Assembly (NCBI GenBank): GCA_951230915.1
Contig: OX579635.1
Span: 49,414,001-49,478,000 of the forward strand
Direction of reading: 5' to 3'
Origin: Antitrichia curtipendula
Taxonomy: Eukaryota; Streptophyta; Bryopsida; Hypnales; Leucodontaceae
DNA: 64,000 nucleotides
Both the position numbers and the translations under genes were made by a program. The notes under the pieces were generated by a model that saw only the letters and a program-made list of their open reading frames with translations, was not told the DNA's origin and did no database searches. Of this stretch, positions 33,761 through 47,839 are shown piece after piece. Each line of letters opens with the position of its first letter. Within the stretch, counting starts at the first letter, position 1.

Positions 33761-36377
33761 TTGTTTCGATTCACGTAAGCATGGATTGAAATCACACACA
33801 AATTCAATATTTCCATGGATTCAAATACCTAAGGGTATTTGCAACTTCCACAATTGGATTCAAGTGCCTTCCAAAATCAACTTCCATGACATTGGATGTA
33901 GGGAGACACTTAAGTACAGGCCCACTTTTATTCCAAATTTGTTTGGATTCACGTAGGCATGGATTGAAATGATATACAAATTCAATATTTTCATGGATTC
34001 AAATACCTAAGGGTATTTGCAACTTCCACAATTGGATTCAAGTGCCTTCCCAAATCAAATTCCATGACATTGGATGTAGGGAGACACTTAAGTACAGGCC
34101 CACTTTTATTCCAAATTTGTTTCGATTCACGTAAGTATGGTTTGAAATCACACATAAATTCAATATTTTCACGGATTCAATTACCTAAGGGTATTGGCAA
34201 CTTCCACAATTGGATTCAAGTGCCTTCCCAAATCAAATTCCATGACATTGGATGGAGGGAGACACTTAAGTACAGGCCCATTTTTATTCCAAATTTGTTT
34301 GGATTCACGTAGGCATGGATTGAAATCACACACAAATTCAATATTTTCATGGATTCAAATACCTAAGGGTATTTGCAACTTCCACAATTGGGTTCAAGTG
34401 CCTTCCCAAATCAAATTCCATGACATTGGATGTAGGGAGACACTTAAGTACAGTCCCACTTCTATTCCAAATTTGTTTTGATTCACGTAGGCATGGATTG
34501 AAATGACATACAAATTCAATATTTTCATGGATTCAAATACCTAAGGGTATTGGCAACTTCCACAATTGGATTCAAGTGCCTTCCCAAATCAAATTCCATG
34601 ACATTGGATGTAGGGAGACACTTAAGTACAGGCCCACTTTTATTCCAAATTTGTTTCGATTCACGTAAGTATGGATTGAAATCACACACAAATTCAATAT
34701 TTTCACGGATTCAATTACCTAAGGGTATTGGCAACTTCCACAATTGGATTCAAGTGCCTTCCCAAATCAAATTCCATGACATTGGATGTAGGGAGACACA
34801 TAAGTACAGGCCCATTTTTATTCCAAATTTGTTTCGATTCACGTAAGCATGGATTGAAATCACACACAAATTCAATATTTTCATGGATTCAAATACCTAA
34901 GGGTATTGGCAGCTTCCACAATTGGATTCAAGTGCCTTCCCAAATCAAATTCCATGACATTGGATGTAGGGAGACACTTAAGTACAGTCCCACTTTTATT
35001 CCAAATTTGTTTCGATTCACGTAAGCATGGATTGAAATCACACACAAATTCAATATTTTCATGGACTCAAATACCTAAGGGTATTTGCAACTTCCACAAT
35101 TGGATTCAAGTGCCTTCCTAAATCAAATTCCATGACATTGGATGTAGGGAGACACTTAAGTACAGGCCCACTTTTATTCCAAATTTGTTTTGATTCACGT
35201 AAGCATGAATTGAAATCACACACAAATTCAATATTTTCATGGATTCAAATACCTAAGGGTATTGGCAACTTCCACAATTGGATTCAAGTGCCTTCCCAAA
35301 TCAAATTCCATGACATTGGATGTAGGGAGACACTTAAGTACAGGCCCACTTTTATTCCAAATTTGTTTCGATTCACGTAAGCATGGATTGAAATCACACA
35401 CAAATTCAATATTTCCATGGATTCAAATACCTAAGGGTATTTGCAACTTCCACAATTGGATTCAAGTGCCTTCCCAAATCAAATTCCATGACATTGGATG
35501 TAGGGAGACACTTAAGTACAGGCCCACTTTTATTCCAAATTTGTTTTGATTCACGTAAGCATGGATTGAAATCACACACAAATTCAATATTTTCATGGAT
35601 TCAAATACCTAAGGGTATTGGCAACTTCCACAATTGGATTCAAGTGCCTTCCCAAATCAAATTCCATGACATTGGATGTAGGGAGACACTTAAGTACAGG
35701 CCCACTTTTATTCCAAATTTGTTTCGATTCACGTAAGCATGGATTGAAATCACACACAAATTCAATATTTTCACGGATTCAATTACCTAAGGGTATTGGC
35801 AACTTCCACAATTGGATTCAAGTGCCTTCCCAAATCAAATTCCATGACATTGGATGTAGGGAGACACTTAAATACAAGCCCACTTTTATTCCAAATTTGT
35901 TTTGATTCACGTAAGCATGGATTGAAATCACACACAAATTCAATATTTTCATGGATTCAAATACCTAAGGGTATTGGCAACTTCCACAATTGGATTCAAG
36001 TGCCTTCCCAAATCAAATTCCATGACATTGGATGTAGGGAGACACTTAAGTACAGGCCCATTTTTATTCCAAATTTGTTTCGATTCACGTAAGCATGGAT
36101 TGAAATCACACACAAATTCAATATTTTCACGGATTCAATTACCTAAGGGTATTGGCAACTTCCACAATTGGATTCAAGTGCCTTCCCAAATCAAATTCCA
36201 TGACATTGGATGTAGGGAGACACTTAAATACAAGCCTACTTTTATTCCAAATTTGTTTTGATTCACGTAGGCATGGATTGAAATGACACACAAATTCAAT
36301 ATTTTCATGGATTCAAATACCTAAGGGTATTTGCATCTTCCACAATTGGATTCAAGTGCCTTCCCAAATCAAATTCC

Positions 36378-38900
36378 ATGACATTGGATGTAGGGAGATA
36401 CTTAAATACAAGCCTACTTTTATTCCAAATTTGTTTCGATTCACGTAGGCATGGATTGAAATCACACACAAATTCAATATTTTCATGGATTCAAATACCT
36501 AAGGGTAATTGCAACTTCCACAATTGGATTCAAATGCCTTCCCAAATCAAATTCCATGACATTGGATGTAGGGAGACACTTAAATACAAGCCTACTTTTA
36601 TTCCAAATTTGTTTTGATTCACGTAAGCATGGATTGAAATCACACACAAATTCAATATTTCCATGGATTCAAATACCTAAGGGTAATTGCAACTTTCACA
36701 ATTGGATTCAAGTGCCTTCCCAAATCAAATTCCATGACATTGGATGTAGGGAGACACTTAAATACAGGCCCACTTTTATTCCAAATTTGTTTCGATTCAC
36801 GTAAGCATGGATTGAAATCACACACAAATTCAATATTTCCATGGATTTAAATACCTAAGGGTATTTGCATCTTCCACAATTGGATTCAAGTGCCTTCCCA
36901 AATCAAATTCCATGACATTGGATGTAGGGAGATACTTAAATACAAGCCTACTTTTATTCCAAATTTGTTTCGATTCACGTAGGCATGGATTGAAATCACA
37001 CACAAATTCAATATTTTCATGGATTCAAATACCTAAGGGTAATTGCAACTTCCACAATTGGATTCAAGTGCCTTCCCAAATCAAATTCCATGAAATTGGA
37101 TGTAGGGAGACACTTAAGTACAGGCCCACTTTTATTCCAAATTTGTTTCGATTCACGTAAGCATGGATTGAAATCACACACAAATTCAATATTTCCATGG
37201 ATTCAAATACCTAAGGGTAATTGCAACTTTCACAATTGGATTCAAGTGCCTTCCCAAATCAAATTCCATGACATTGGATGTAGGGAGACACTTAAGTACA
37301 GGCCCACTTTTATTCCAAATTTGTTTCGATTCACGTAAGCATGGATTGAAGTCACACACAAATTGAATATTTTCACGGATTCAATTACCTAAGGGTATTA
37401 GCAACTTCCACAATTGGATTCAAGTGCCTTCCCAAATCAAATTCCATGACATTGGACGTAGGGAGACACTTAAGTACAGGCCCATTTTTATTCCAAATTT
37501 GTTTCGATTCACGTAAGCATGGATTGAAATCACACACAAATTCAATATTTCCATGGATTCAAATACCTAAGGGTATTTGCAGCTTCCACAATTGGATTCA
37601 AGTGCCTTCCCAAATCAAATTCCATGACATTGGATGTAGGGAGATACTTAAATACAAGCCTACTTTTATTCCAAATTTGTTTTGATTCACGTAGGCATGG
37701 ATTGGAATAACACACAAATTCAATATTTTCATGGATTCAAATACGTAAGGGTAATTGCAACTTCCACAATTGGATTCAAGTGCCTTCCCAAATCAAATTC
37801 CATGACATTGGATGTAGGGAGACACTTAAGTACAGGCCCACTTTTATTCCAAATTTGTTTCGATTCACGTACGCATGGATTGAAATGACACACAAATTCA
37901 ATATTTTCATGGATTCAAATACCTAAGGGTAATTGCAACTTCCACAATTGGATTCAAGTGCCTTCCCAAATCAAATTCCATGACATTGGATGTAGGGAGA
38001 CACTTAAGTACAGGCCCACTTTTATTCTAAATTTGTTTTGATTCACGTAAGCATGGATTGAAATCACACACAAATTCAATATTTTCATGGATTCAAATAC
38101 CTAAGGGTATTTGCAACTTCCACAATTGGATTCAAGTGCCTTCCCAAATCAAATTCCATGACATTGGACGTAGGGAGACACTTAAGTACAGGCCCATTTT
38201 TATTCCAAATTTGTTTCGATTCACGTAAGTATGGATTGAAATCACACACAAATTCAATATTTCCATGGATTCAAATACCTAAGGGTATTTGCAGCTTCCA
38301 CAATTGGATTCAAGTGCCTTCCCAAATCAAATTCTATGACATTGGATGTAGGGAGACACTTAAGTACAGGCCCATTTTTATTCCAAATTTGTTTCGATTC
38401 ACGTGAGCATGGATTGAAATCACACACAAATTCAATATTTTCACGGGTTCAATTACCTAAGGGTATTTGCAACTTCCACAATTGGATTCAAGTGCCTTCC
38501 CAAATCAAATTCCATGACATTGGATGTAGGGAGACACTTAAATACAAGCCTACTTTTATTCCAAATTTGTTTGGATTCACGTAGGCATGGATTGAAATCA
38601 CACACAAATTCAATATTTTCATGGATTCAAATACCTAAGGGTAATTGCAACTTCCACAATTGGATTCAAGTGCCTTCCCAAATCAAATTCCATGACATTA
38701 GATGTAGGGAGACACATAAGTACAGGCCCATTTTTATTCCAAATTTGTTTCGATTCACGTAAGCATGGATTGAAATCACACACAAATTCAATATTTTCAT
38801 GGATTCAAATACCTAAGGGTATTGGCAACTTCCACAATTGGATTCAAGTGCCTTCCCAAATCAAATTCCATGGCATTGGATGTAGGGAGATACTTAAATA
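36378..38900 (+). repeat. Satellite segment marked by 'gagata' variants at multiples of 178
   Basis: The variant 'gggagatacttaaatac' occurs at about 36395, 36929, 37641 and 38887. Distances are 534, 712 and 1,246 (3, 4 and 7 monomers). 'ggacgtaggg' at about 37456 and 38168 is 712 apart. Confidence 0.7.
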
Positions 38901-41900
38901 CAAGCCTACTTTTATTCCAAATTTGTTTTGATTCACGTAGGCATGGATTGAAATAACACACAAATTCAATATTTTCATGGATTCAAATACGTAAGGGTAA
39001 TTGCAACTTCCACAATTGGATTCAAGTGCCTTCCCAAATCAAATTCCATGACATTGGATGTAGGGAGACACTTAAGTACAGGCCCATTTTTATTCCAAAT
39101 TTGTTTCGATTCACGTAGGCATGGATTGAAATCACACACAAATTCAATATTTTCATGGATTCAAATACCTAAGGGTAATTGCAACTTCCACAATTGGATT
39201 CAAGTGCCTTCCCAAATCAAATTCCATGACATTAGATGTAGGGAGACACATAAGTACAGGCCCATTTTTATTCCAAATTTGTTTCGATTCACGTAAGCAT
39301 GGATTGAAATCACACACAAATTCAATATTTTCACGGGTTCAATTACCTAAGGGTATTTGCAACTTCCACAATTGGATTCAAGTGCCTTCCCAAATCAAAT
39401 TCCATAACATTGGATGTAGGGAGCCACTTAAGTACAGGCCCACTTTTATTCCAAATTTGTTTCGATTCACGTAGGCATGGATTGAAATCACACACAAATT
39501 CAATATTTTCACGGATTCAATTACCTAAGGGTATTTGCAACTTTCACAATTGGATTCAAGTGCCTTCCCAAATCAAATTCCATGACATTGGATGTAGGGA
39601 GACACTTAAGTACAGGCCCATTTTTATTCCAAATTTGTTTCGATTCACGTAAGCATGGATTGAAATGACACACAAATTCAATATTTTCATGGATTCAATT
39701 ACTTAAGGGTATTTGCAACTTCCACAATTGGATTCAAGTGCCTTCCCAAATCAAATTCCATGACATTGGATGTAGGGAGACACTTAAGTACAGGCCCATT
39801 TTTATTCCAAATTTGTTTCGATTCACGTAAGCATGGATTGAAATGACACACAAATTCAATATTTCCATGGATTCAATTACCTAAGGGTATTTGCAACTTC
39901 CACAATTGGATTCAAGTGCCTTCCCAAATCAAATTCCATGACAGTGGATGTAGGAAGACACATAAGTACAGGCCCATTTTTATTACAAATTTGTTTCGAT
40001 TCACGTAAGCATGGATTGAAATCACACACAAATTCAATATTTTCACGGGTTCAATTACCTAAGGGTATTGGCAACTTCCACAATTGGATTCAAGTGCCTT
40101 CCCAAATCAAATTCCATGACATTGGATGTAGGGAGACACTTAAGTACAGGCCCATTTTTATTCCAAATTTGTTTCGATTCACGTAAGCATGGATTGAAAT
40201 GACACACAAATTCAATATTTTCATGGATTCAAATACCTAAGGGTAATTGCAACTTCCACAATTGGATTCAAGTGCCTTCCCAAATCAAATTCCATGACAT
40301 TGGATGTAGGGAGACACTTAAGTACAGGCCCATTTTTATTCCAAATTTGTTTCGATTCACGTAAGCATGGATTGAAATCACACACAAATTCAATATTTCC
40401 ATGGATTCAATTACCTAAGGGTATTTGCAACTTGCACAATTGGATTCAAGTGCCTTCCCAAATCAAATTCCATGACAGTGGATGTAGGGAGACACATAAG
40501 TACAGGCCCATTTTTATTCCAAATTTGTTTCGATTCACGTAAGCATGGATTGAAATCACACACAAATTCAATATTTTCACGGGTTCAATTACCTAAGGGT
40601 ATTGGCAACTTCCACAATTGGATTCAAGTGCCTTCCCAAATCAAATTCCATGACATTGGATGTAGGGAGACACTTAAATACAGGCCCATTTTTATTCCAA
40701 ATTTGTTTCGATTCACATAAGCATGGATTGAAATCACACACAAATTCAATATTTTCATGGATTCAAATACCTAAGGGTATTTGCAACTTCCACAATTGGA
40801 TTCAAGTGCCTTCCCAAATCAAATTCCATGACATTGGATGTAGGGAGACACTTAAGTACAGGCCCATTTTTATTCCAAATTTGTTTCGATTCACGTAAGC
40901 ATGGATTGAAATCACACACAAATTCAATATTTTCACGGGTTCAATTACCTAAGGGTATTGGCAACTTCCACAATTGGATTCAAGTGCCTTCCCAAATCAA
41001 ATTCCATGACATTGGATGTAGGGAGACACTTAAATACAAGCCTACTTTTATTCCAAATTTGTTTTGATTCACGTAGGCATGGATTGAAATGACACACAAA
41101 TTCAATATTTTCATGGATTCAAATACCTAAGGGTATTTGCAACTTCCACAATTGGATTCAAGTGCCTTCCCAAATCAAATTCCATGACATTGGATGTAGG
41201 CAGACACATAAGTACAGGCCCACTTTTATTCCAAATTTGTTTCGATTCACGTAAGCATGGATTGAAATCACACACAAATTCAATATTTTCATGGATTCAA
41301 ATACCTAAGGGTATTGGCAACTTCCACAATTGGATTCAAGTGCCTTCCCAAATCAAATTCCATGACATTGGATGTAGGGAGACACTTAAATACAGGCCCA
41401 TTTTTATTCCAAATTTGTTTCGATTCACATAAGCATGGATTGAAATCACACACAAATTCAATATTTTCATGGATTCAAATACCCAAGGGTATTGGCAACT
41501 TCCACAATTGGATTCAAGTGCCTTCCCAAATCAAATTCCATGACATTGGATGTAGGGAGACACCTAAGTACAGGCCCACTTTTATTCCAAATTTATTTCG
41601 ATTCACGTAAGCATGGATTGAAATCACACACAAATTCAATATTTTCATGGATTCAAATACCTAAGGGTAATTGCAACTTCCACAATTGGATTCAAGTGCC
41701 TTCCCAAATCAAATTCCATGACATTGGATGTAGGGAGACACCTAAGTACAGGCCCATTTTTATTCCAAATTTGTTTCGATTCACATAAGCATGGATTGAA
41801 ATCACACACAAATTCAATATTTCCATAGATTCAATTACCTAAGGGTATTGGCAACTTCCACAATTGGATTCAAGTGCCTTCCCAAATCAAATTCCATGAC

Positions 41901-42959
41901 ATTGGATGTAGGGAGACACCTAAGTACAGGCCCACTTTTATTCCAAATTTGTTTCGATTCACGTAAGCATGGATTGAAATCACACACAAATTCAATATTT
42001 CCATGGATTCAAATACCTAAGGGTATTTGCAACTTCCACAATTGGATTGAAGTGCCTTCCCAAATCAAATTCCATGACATTGGATGTAGGGAGACACTTA
42101 AGTACAGGCCCATTTTTATTCCAAATTTGTTTCGATTCACGTAAGCATGGATTGAAATCACACACAAATTCAATATTTTCACGGATTCAATTACCTAAGG
42201 GTATTGGCAACTTCCACAATTGGATTCAAGTGCCTTCCCAAATCAAATTCCATGACATTGGATGTAGGGAGACATTTAAGTACAGGCCCATTTTTATTCC
42301 AAATTTGTTTCGATTCACGTAAGCATGTATTGAAATCACACACAAATTCAATATTTCCATGGATTCAATTACCTAAGGGTATTTGCAACTTCCACAATTG
42401 GATTCAAGTGCCTTCCCAAATCAAATTCCATGACATTGGATGTAGGGAGGCACTTAAGTACAGGCCCATTTTTATTCCAAATTTGTTTCGATTCACGTAA
42501 GCATGGATTGAAATCACACACAAATTCAATATTTTCACGGGTTCAATTACCTAAGGGTATTGGCAACTTCCACAATTGAATTCAAGTGCCTTCCCAAATC
42601 AAATTCCATGACATTGGATGTAGGGAGACACTTAAATACAAGCCTACTTTTATTCCAAATTTGTTTTGATTCACGTAGGCATGGATTGAAATGACACACA
42701 AATTCAATATTTTCATGGATTCAAATACCTAAGGGTATTTGCAACTTCCACAATTGGATTCAAGTGCCTTCCCAAATCAAATTCCATGACATTGGATGTA
42801 GGGAGACACTTAAGTACAGGCCCATTTTTATTCCAAATTTGTTTCGATTCACGTAAGCATGGATTGAAATCACACACAAATTCAATATTTTCACGGATTC
42901 AAATACCTAAGGGTATTTGCAACTTCCACAATTGGATTCAAGTGCCTTCCCAAATCAAA

Positions 42960-45720
42960 TTCCATGACATTGGATGTAGGGAGACACTTAAGTACAGGCC
43001 CATTTTTATTCCAAATTTGTTTGATTCACGTAAGCATGGATTGAAATCACACACAAATTCAATATTTTCACGGGTTCAATTACCTAAGGGTATTGGCAAC
43101 TTCCACAATTGGATTCAAGTGCCTTCCCAAATCAAATTCCATGACAGTGGATGTAGGGAGACACTTAAGTACAGGCCCATTTTTATTCCAAATTTGTTTC
43201 GATTCACGTAAGCATGGATTGAAATCACACACAAATTCAATATTTTCATGGATTCAAATATCTAAGGGTATTTGCAACTTCCACAATTGGATTCAAGTGC
43301 CTTCCCAAATCAAATTCCATGACAGTGGATGTAGGGAGACACTTAAGTACAGGCCCATTTTTATTCCAAATTTGTTTCGATTCACGTAAGCATGGATTGA
43401 AATCACATACAAATTCAATATTTTCACGGGTTCAATTACCTAAGGGTATTGGCAACTTCCACAATTGGATTCAAGTGCCTTCCCAAATCAAATTCCATGA
43501 CATTGGATGTAGGGAGACACTTAAATACAAGCCTACTTTTATTCCAAATTTGTTTTGATTCACGTAGGCATGGATTGAAATGACACACAAATTCAATATT
43601 TTCATGGATTCAAATACCTAAGGGTAATTGCAACTTCCACAATTGGATTCAAGTGCCTTCCCAAATCAAATTCCATGACATTGGATGTAGGGAGACACTT
43701 AAATACAGGCCCATTTTTATTCCAAATTTGTTTGATTCACGTAAGCATGGATTGAAATCACACACAAATTCAATATTTTCACGGGTTCAATTACCTAAGG
43801 GTATTGGCAACTTCCACAATTGGATTCAAGTGCCTTCCCAAATCAAATTCCATGACAGTGGATGTAGGGAGACACTTAAGTACAGGCCCATTTTTATTCC
43901 AAATTTGTTTCGATTCACGTAAGCATGGATTGAAATCACACACAAATTCAATATTTTCATGGATTCAAATATCTAAGGGTATTTGCAACTTCCACAATTG
44001 GATTCAAGTGCCTTCCCAAATCAAATTCCATGACAGTGGATGTAAGGAGACACTTAAGTACAGGCCCATTTTTATTCCAAATTTGTTTCGATTCACGTAA
44101 GCATGGATTGAAATCACATACAAATTCAAAATTTTTGCACGGGTTCAATTACCTAAGGGTATTGGCAACTTCCACAATTGGATTCAAGTGCCTTCCCAAA
44201 TCAAATTCCATGACATTGGATGTAGGGAGACACTTAAATACAAGCCTACTTTTATTCCAAATTTGTTTTGATTCACGTAGGCATGGATTGAAATGACACA
44301 CAAATTCAATATTTCCATGTATTCAAATACCTAAGGGTAATTGCAACTTCCACAATTGGATTCAAATGCCTTCCCAAATCAAATTCCATGACATTGGATG
44401 TAGGGAGACACTTAAATACAGGCCCATTTTTATTCCAAATTTGTTTGATTCACGTAAGCATGGATTGAAATCACACACAAATTCAATATTTTCACGGGTT
44501 CAATTACCTAAGGGTATTGGCAACTTCCACAATTGGATTCAAGTGCCTTCCCAAATCAAATTCCATGACATTGGATGTAGGGAGACACTTAAATACAAGC
44601 CTACTTTTATTCCAAATTTGTTTTGATTCACGTAGGCATGGATTGAAATGACACACAAATTCAATATTTCCATGTATTCAAATACCTAAGGGTAATTGCA
44701 ACTTCCACAATTGGATTCAAATGCCTTCCCAAATCAAATTCCATGACATTGGATGTAGGGAGACACTTAAGTACAGGCCCATTTTTATTCCAAATTTGTT
44801 TGATTCACGTAAGCATGGATTGAAATCACACACAAATTCAATATTTTCACGGGTTCAATTACATAAGGGTATTGGCAACTTCCACAATTGGATTCAAGTG
44901 CCTTCCCAAATCAAATTCCATGACATTGGATGTAGGGAGACACTTAAGTACAGGCCCACTTTTATTCCAAATTTGTTTCGATTCACGTAAGCATGGATTG
45001 AAATCACACACAAATTCAATATTTTCACGGATTCAAATACCTAAGGGTATTTGCAACTTCCACAATTGGATTCAAGTGCCTTCCCAAATCAAATTCCATG
45101 ACATTGGATGTAGGGAGACACTTAAATACAGGCCCATTTTTATTCCAAATTTGTTTCGATTCACGTAAGCATGGATTGAAATCACATACAAATTCAATAT
45201 TTTCACGGGTTCAATTACCTAAGGGTATTGGCAACTTCCACAATTGGATTCAAGTGCCTTCCCAAATCAAATTCCATGACATTGGATGTAGGGAGACACT
45301 TAAATACAAGCCTACTTTTATTCCAAATTTGTTTTGATTCACGTAGGCATGGATTGAAATGACACACAAATTCAATATTTCCATGTATTCAAATACCTAA
45401 GGGTAATTGCAACTTCCACAATTGGATTCAAATGCCTTCCCAAATCAAATTCCATGACATTGGATGTAGGGAGACACTTAAGTACAGGCCCATTTTTATT
45501 CCAAATTTGTTTGATTCACGTAAGTATGGATTGAAATCACACACAAATTCAATATTTTCACGGGTTCAATTACCTAAGGGTATTGGCAACTTCCACAATT
45601 GGATTCAAGTGCCTTCCCAAATCAAATTCCATGACATTGGATGTAGGGAGACACTTAAGTACAGGCCCATTTTTATTCCAAATTTGTTTCGATTCACGTA
45701 AGCATGGATTGAAATCACAC
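42960..45720 (+). repeat. Higher-order repeat: 4-monomer (711 bp) unit marked by a 1-bp deletion
   Basis: The deletion variant 'tttgtttgattcacg' (normally tttgtttcgattcacg) occurs with its 'gattcac' at 43023, 43734, 44447, 44802 and 45513. Spacings are 711, 713, 355 and 711, or 4, 4 (with a 2-bp insertion near 44128), 2 and 4 monomers less the deleted base. Confidence 0.85.
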
Positions 45721-47839
45721 ACAAATTCAATATTTTCATGGATTCAATTACCTAAGGGTATTTGCAACTTCCACAATTGGATTCAAGTGCCTTCCCAAAT
45801 CAAATTCCATGACATTGGATGTAGGGAGACACTTAAGTACAGGCCCATTTTTATTCCAAATTTGTTTCGATTCACGTAAGCATGGATTGAAATCACACAC
45901 AAATTCAATATTTTCACGGGTTCAATTACCTAAGGGTATTGGCAACTTCCACAATTGGATTCAAGTGCCTTCCCAAATCAAATTCCATGACATTGGATGT
46001 AGGGAGACACTTAAATACAAGCCTACTTTTATTCCAAATTTGTTTTGATTCACGTAGGCATGGATTGAAATGACACACAAATTCAATATTTTCATGGATT
46101 CAAATACCTAAGGGTATTTGCAACTTCCACAATTGGATTCAAGTGCCTTCCCAAATCAAATTCCATGACATTGGATGTAGGGAGACACTTAAGTACAGGC
46201 CCACTTTTATTCCAAATTTGTTTCGATTCACGTAAGCATGGATTGAAATCACACACAAATTCAATATTTTCATGGATTCAAATACCTAAGGGTATTTGCA
46301 ACTTCCACAATTGGATTCAAGTGCCTTCCCAAATCAAATTCCATGACATTGGATGTAGGGAGACACTTAAATACAGGCCCATTTTTATTCCAAATTTGTT
46401 TCGATTCACATAAGCATGGATTGAAATCACACACAAATTCAATATTTTCATGGATTCAAATACCTAAGGGTATTTGCAACTTCCACAATTGGATTCAAGT
46501 GCCTTCCCAAATCAAATTCCATGACATTGGATGTAGGGAGACACTTAAGTACAGGCCCATTTTTATTCCAAATTTGTTTCGATTCACGTAAGAATGGATT
46601 GAAATCACACACAAATTCAATATTTCCATAGATTCAATTACCTAAGGGTATTGGCAACTTCCACAATTGGATTCAAGTGCCTTCCCAAATCAAATTCCAT
46701 GACATTGGATGTAGGGAGACACCTAAGTACAGGCCCACTTTTATTCCAAATTTGTTTCGATTCACGTAGGCATGGATTGAAATGACACACAAATTCAATA
46801 TTTCCATGTATTCAAATACCTAAGGGTAATTGCAACTTCCACAATTGGATTCAAGTGCCTTCCCAAATCAAATTCCATGACATTGGATGTAGGGAGACAC
46901 TTAAATACAAGCCTACTTTTATTCCAAATTTGTTTTGATTCACGTAGGCATGGATTGAAATGACACACAAATTCAATATTTTCATGGATTCAAATACCTA
47001 AGGGTATTTGCAACTTCCACAATTGGATTCAAGTGCCTTCCCAAATCAAATTCCATGACATTGGATGTAGGGAGACACTTAAATACAAGCCTACTTTTAT
47101 TCCAAATTTGTTTTGATTTACGTAAGCATGGATTGAAATGACACACAAATTCAATATTTTCACGGATTCAATTACCTAAGGGTATTTGCAACTTCCACAA
47201 TCGGATTCAAGTGCCTTCCCAAATCAAATTCCATGACATTGGATGTAGGGAGACACTTAAATACAAGCCTACTTTTATTCCAAATTTGTTTTGATTCACG
47301 TAGGCATGGATTGAAATGACACACAAATTCAATATTTTCATGGATTCAATTACCTAAGGGTATTTGCAACTTCCACAATTGGGTTCAAGTGCCTTCCTTA
47401 ATCAAATTCCATGACATTGGATGTAGGGAGACACTTAAATACAGGCCCACTTTTATTCCAAATTTTTTTGATTCACGTAAACATGGATGGAAATGACACA
47501 TAAATTCAATATTTTCATGGATTCAAAAACCTAAGGGTATTTGCAACTTCCACAATTGGATTCAAGTGCCTTCCCAAATCAAATTCCATGACATTGGATG
47601 TAGGGAGACACTTAAGTACAGGCCCACTTTTATTCCAAATTTGTTTCGATTCACGTAAGCATGGATTGAAATCACACACAAATTCAATATTTTCACGGAT
47701 TCAATTACCTAAGGGTATTGGCAACTTCCACAATTGGATTCAAGTGCCTTCCCAAATCAAATTCCATGACATTGGATGTAGGGAGACACTTAAATACAAG
47801 CCTACTTTTATTCCAAATTTGTTTTGAATCACGTAGGCA

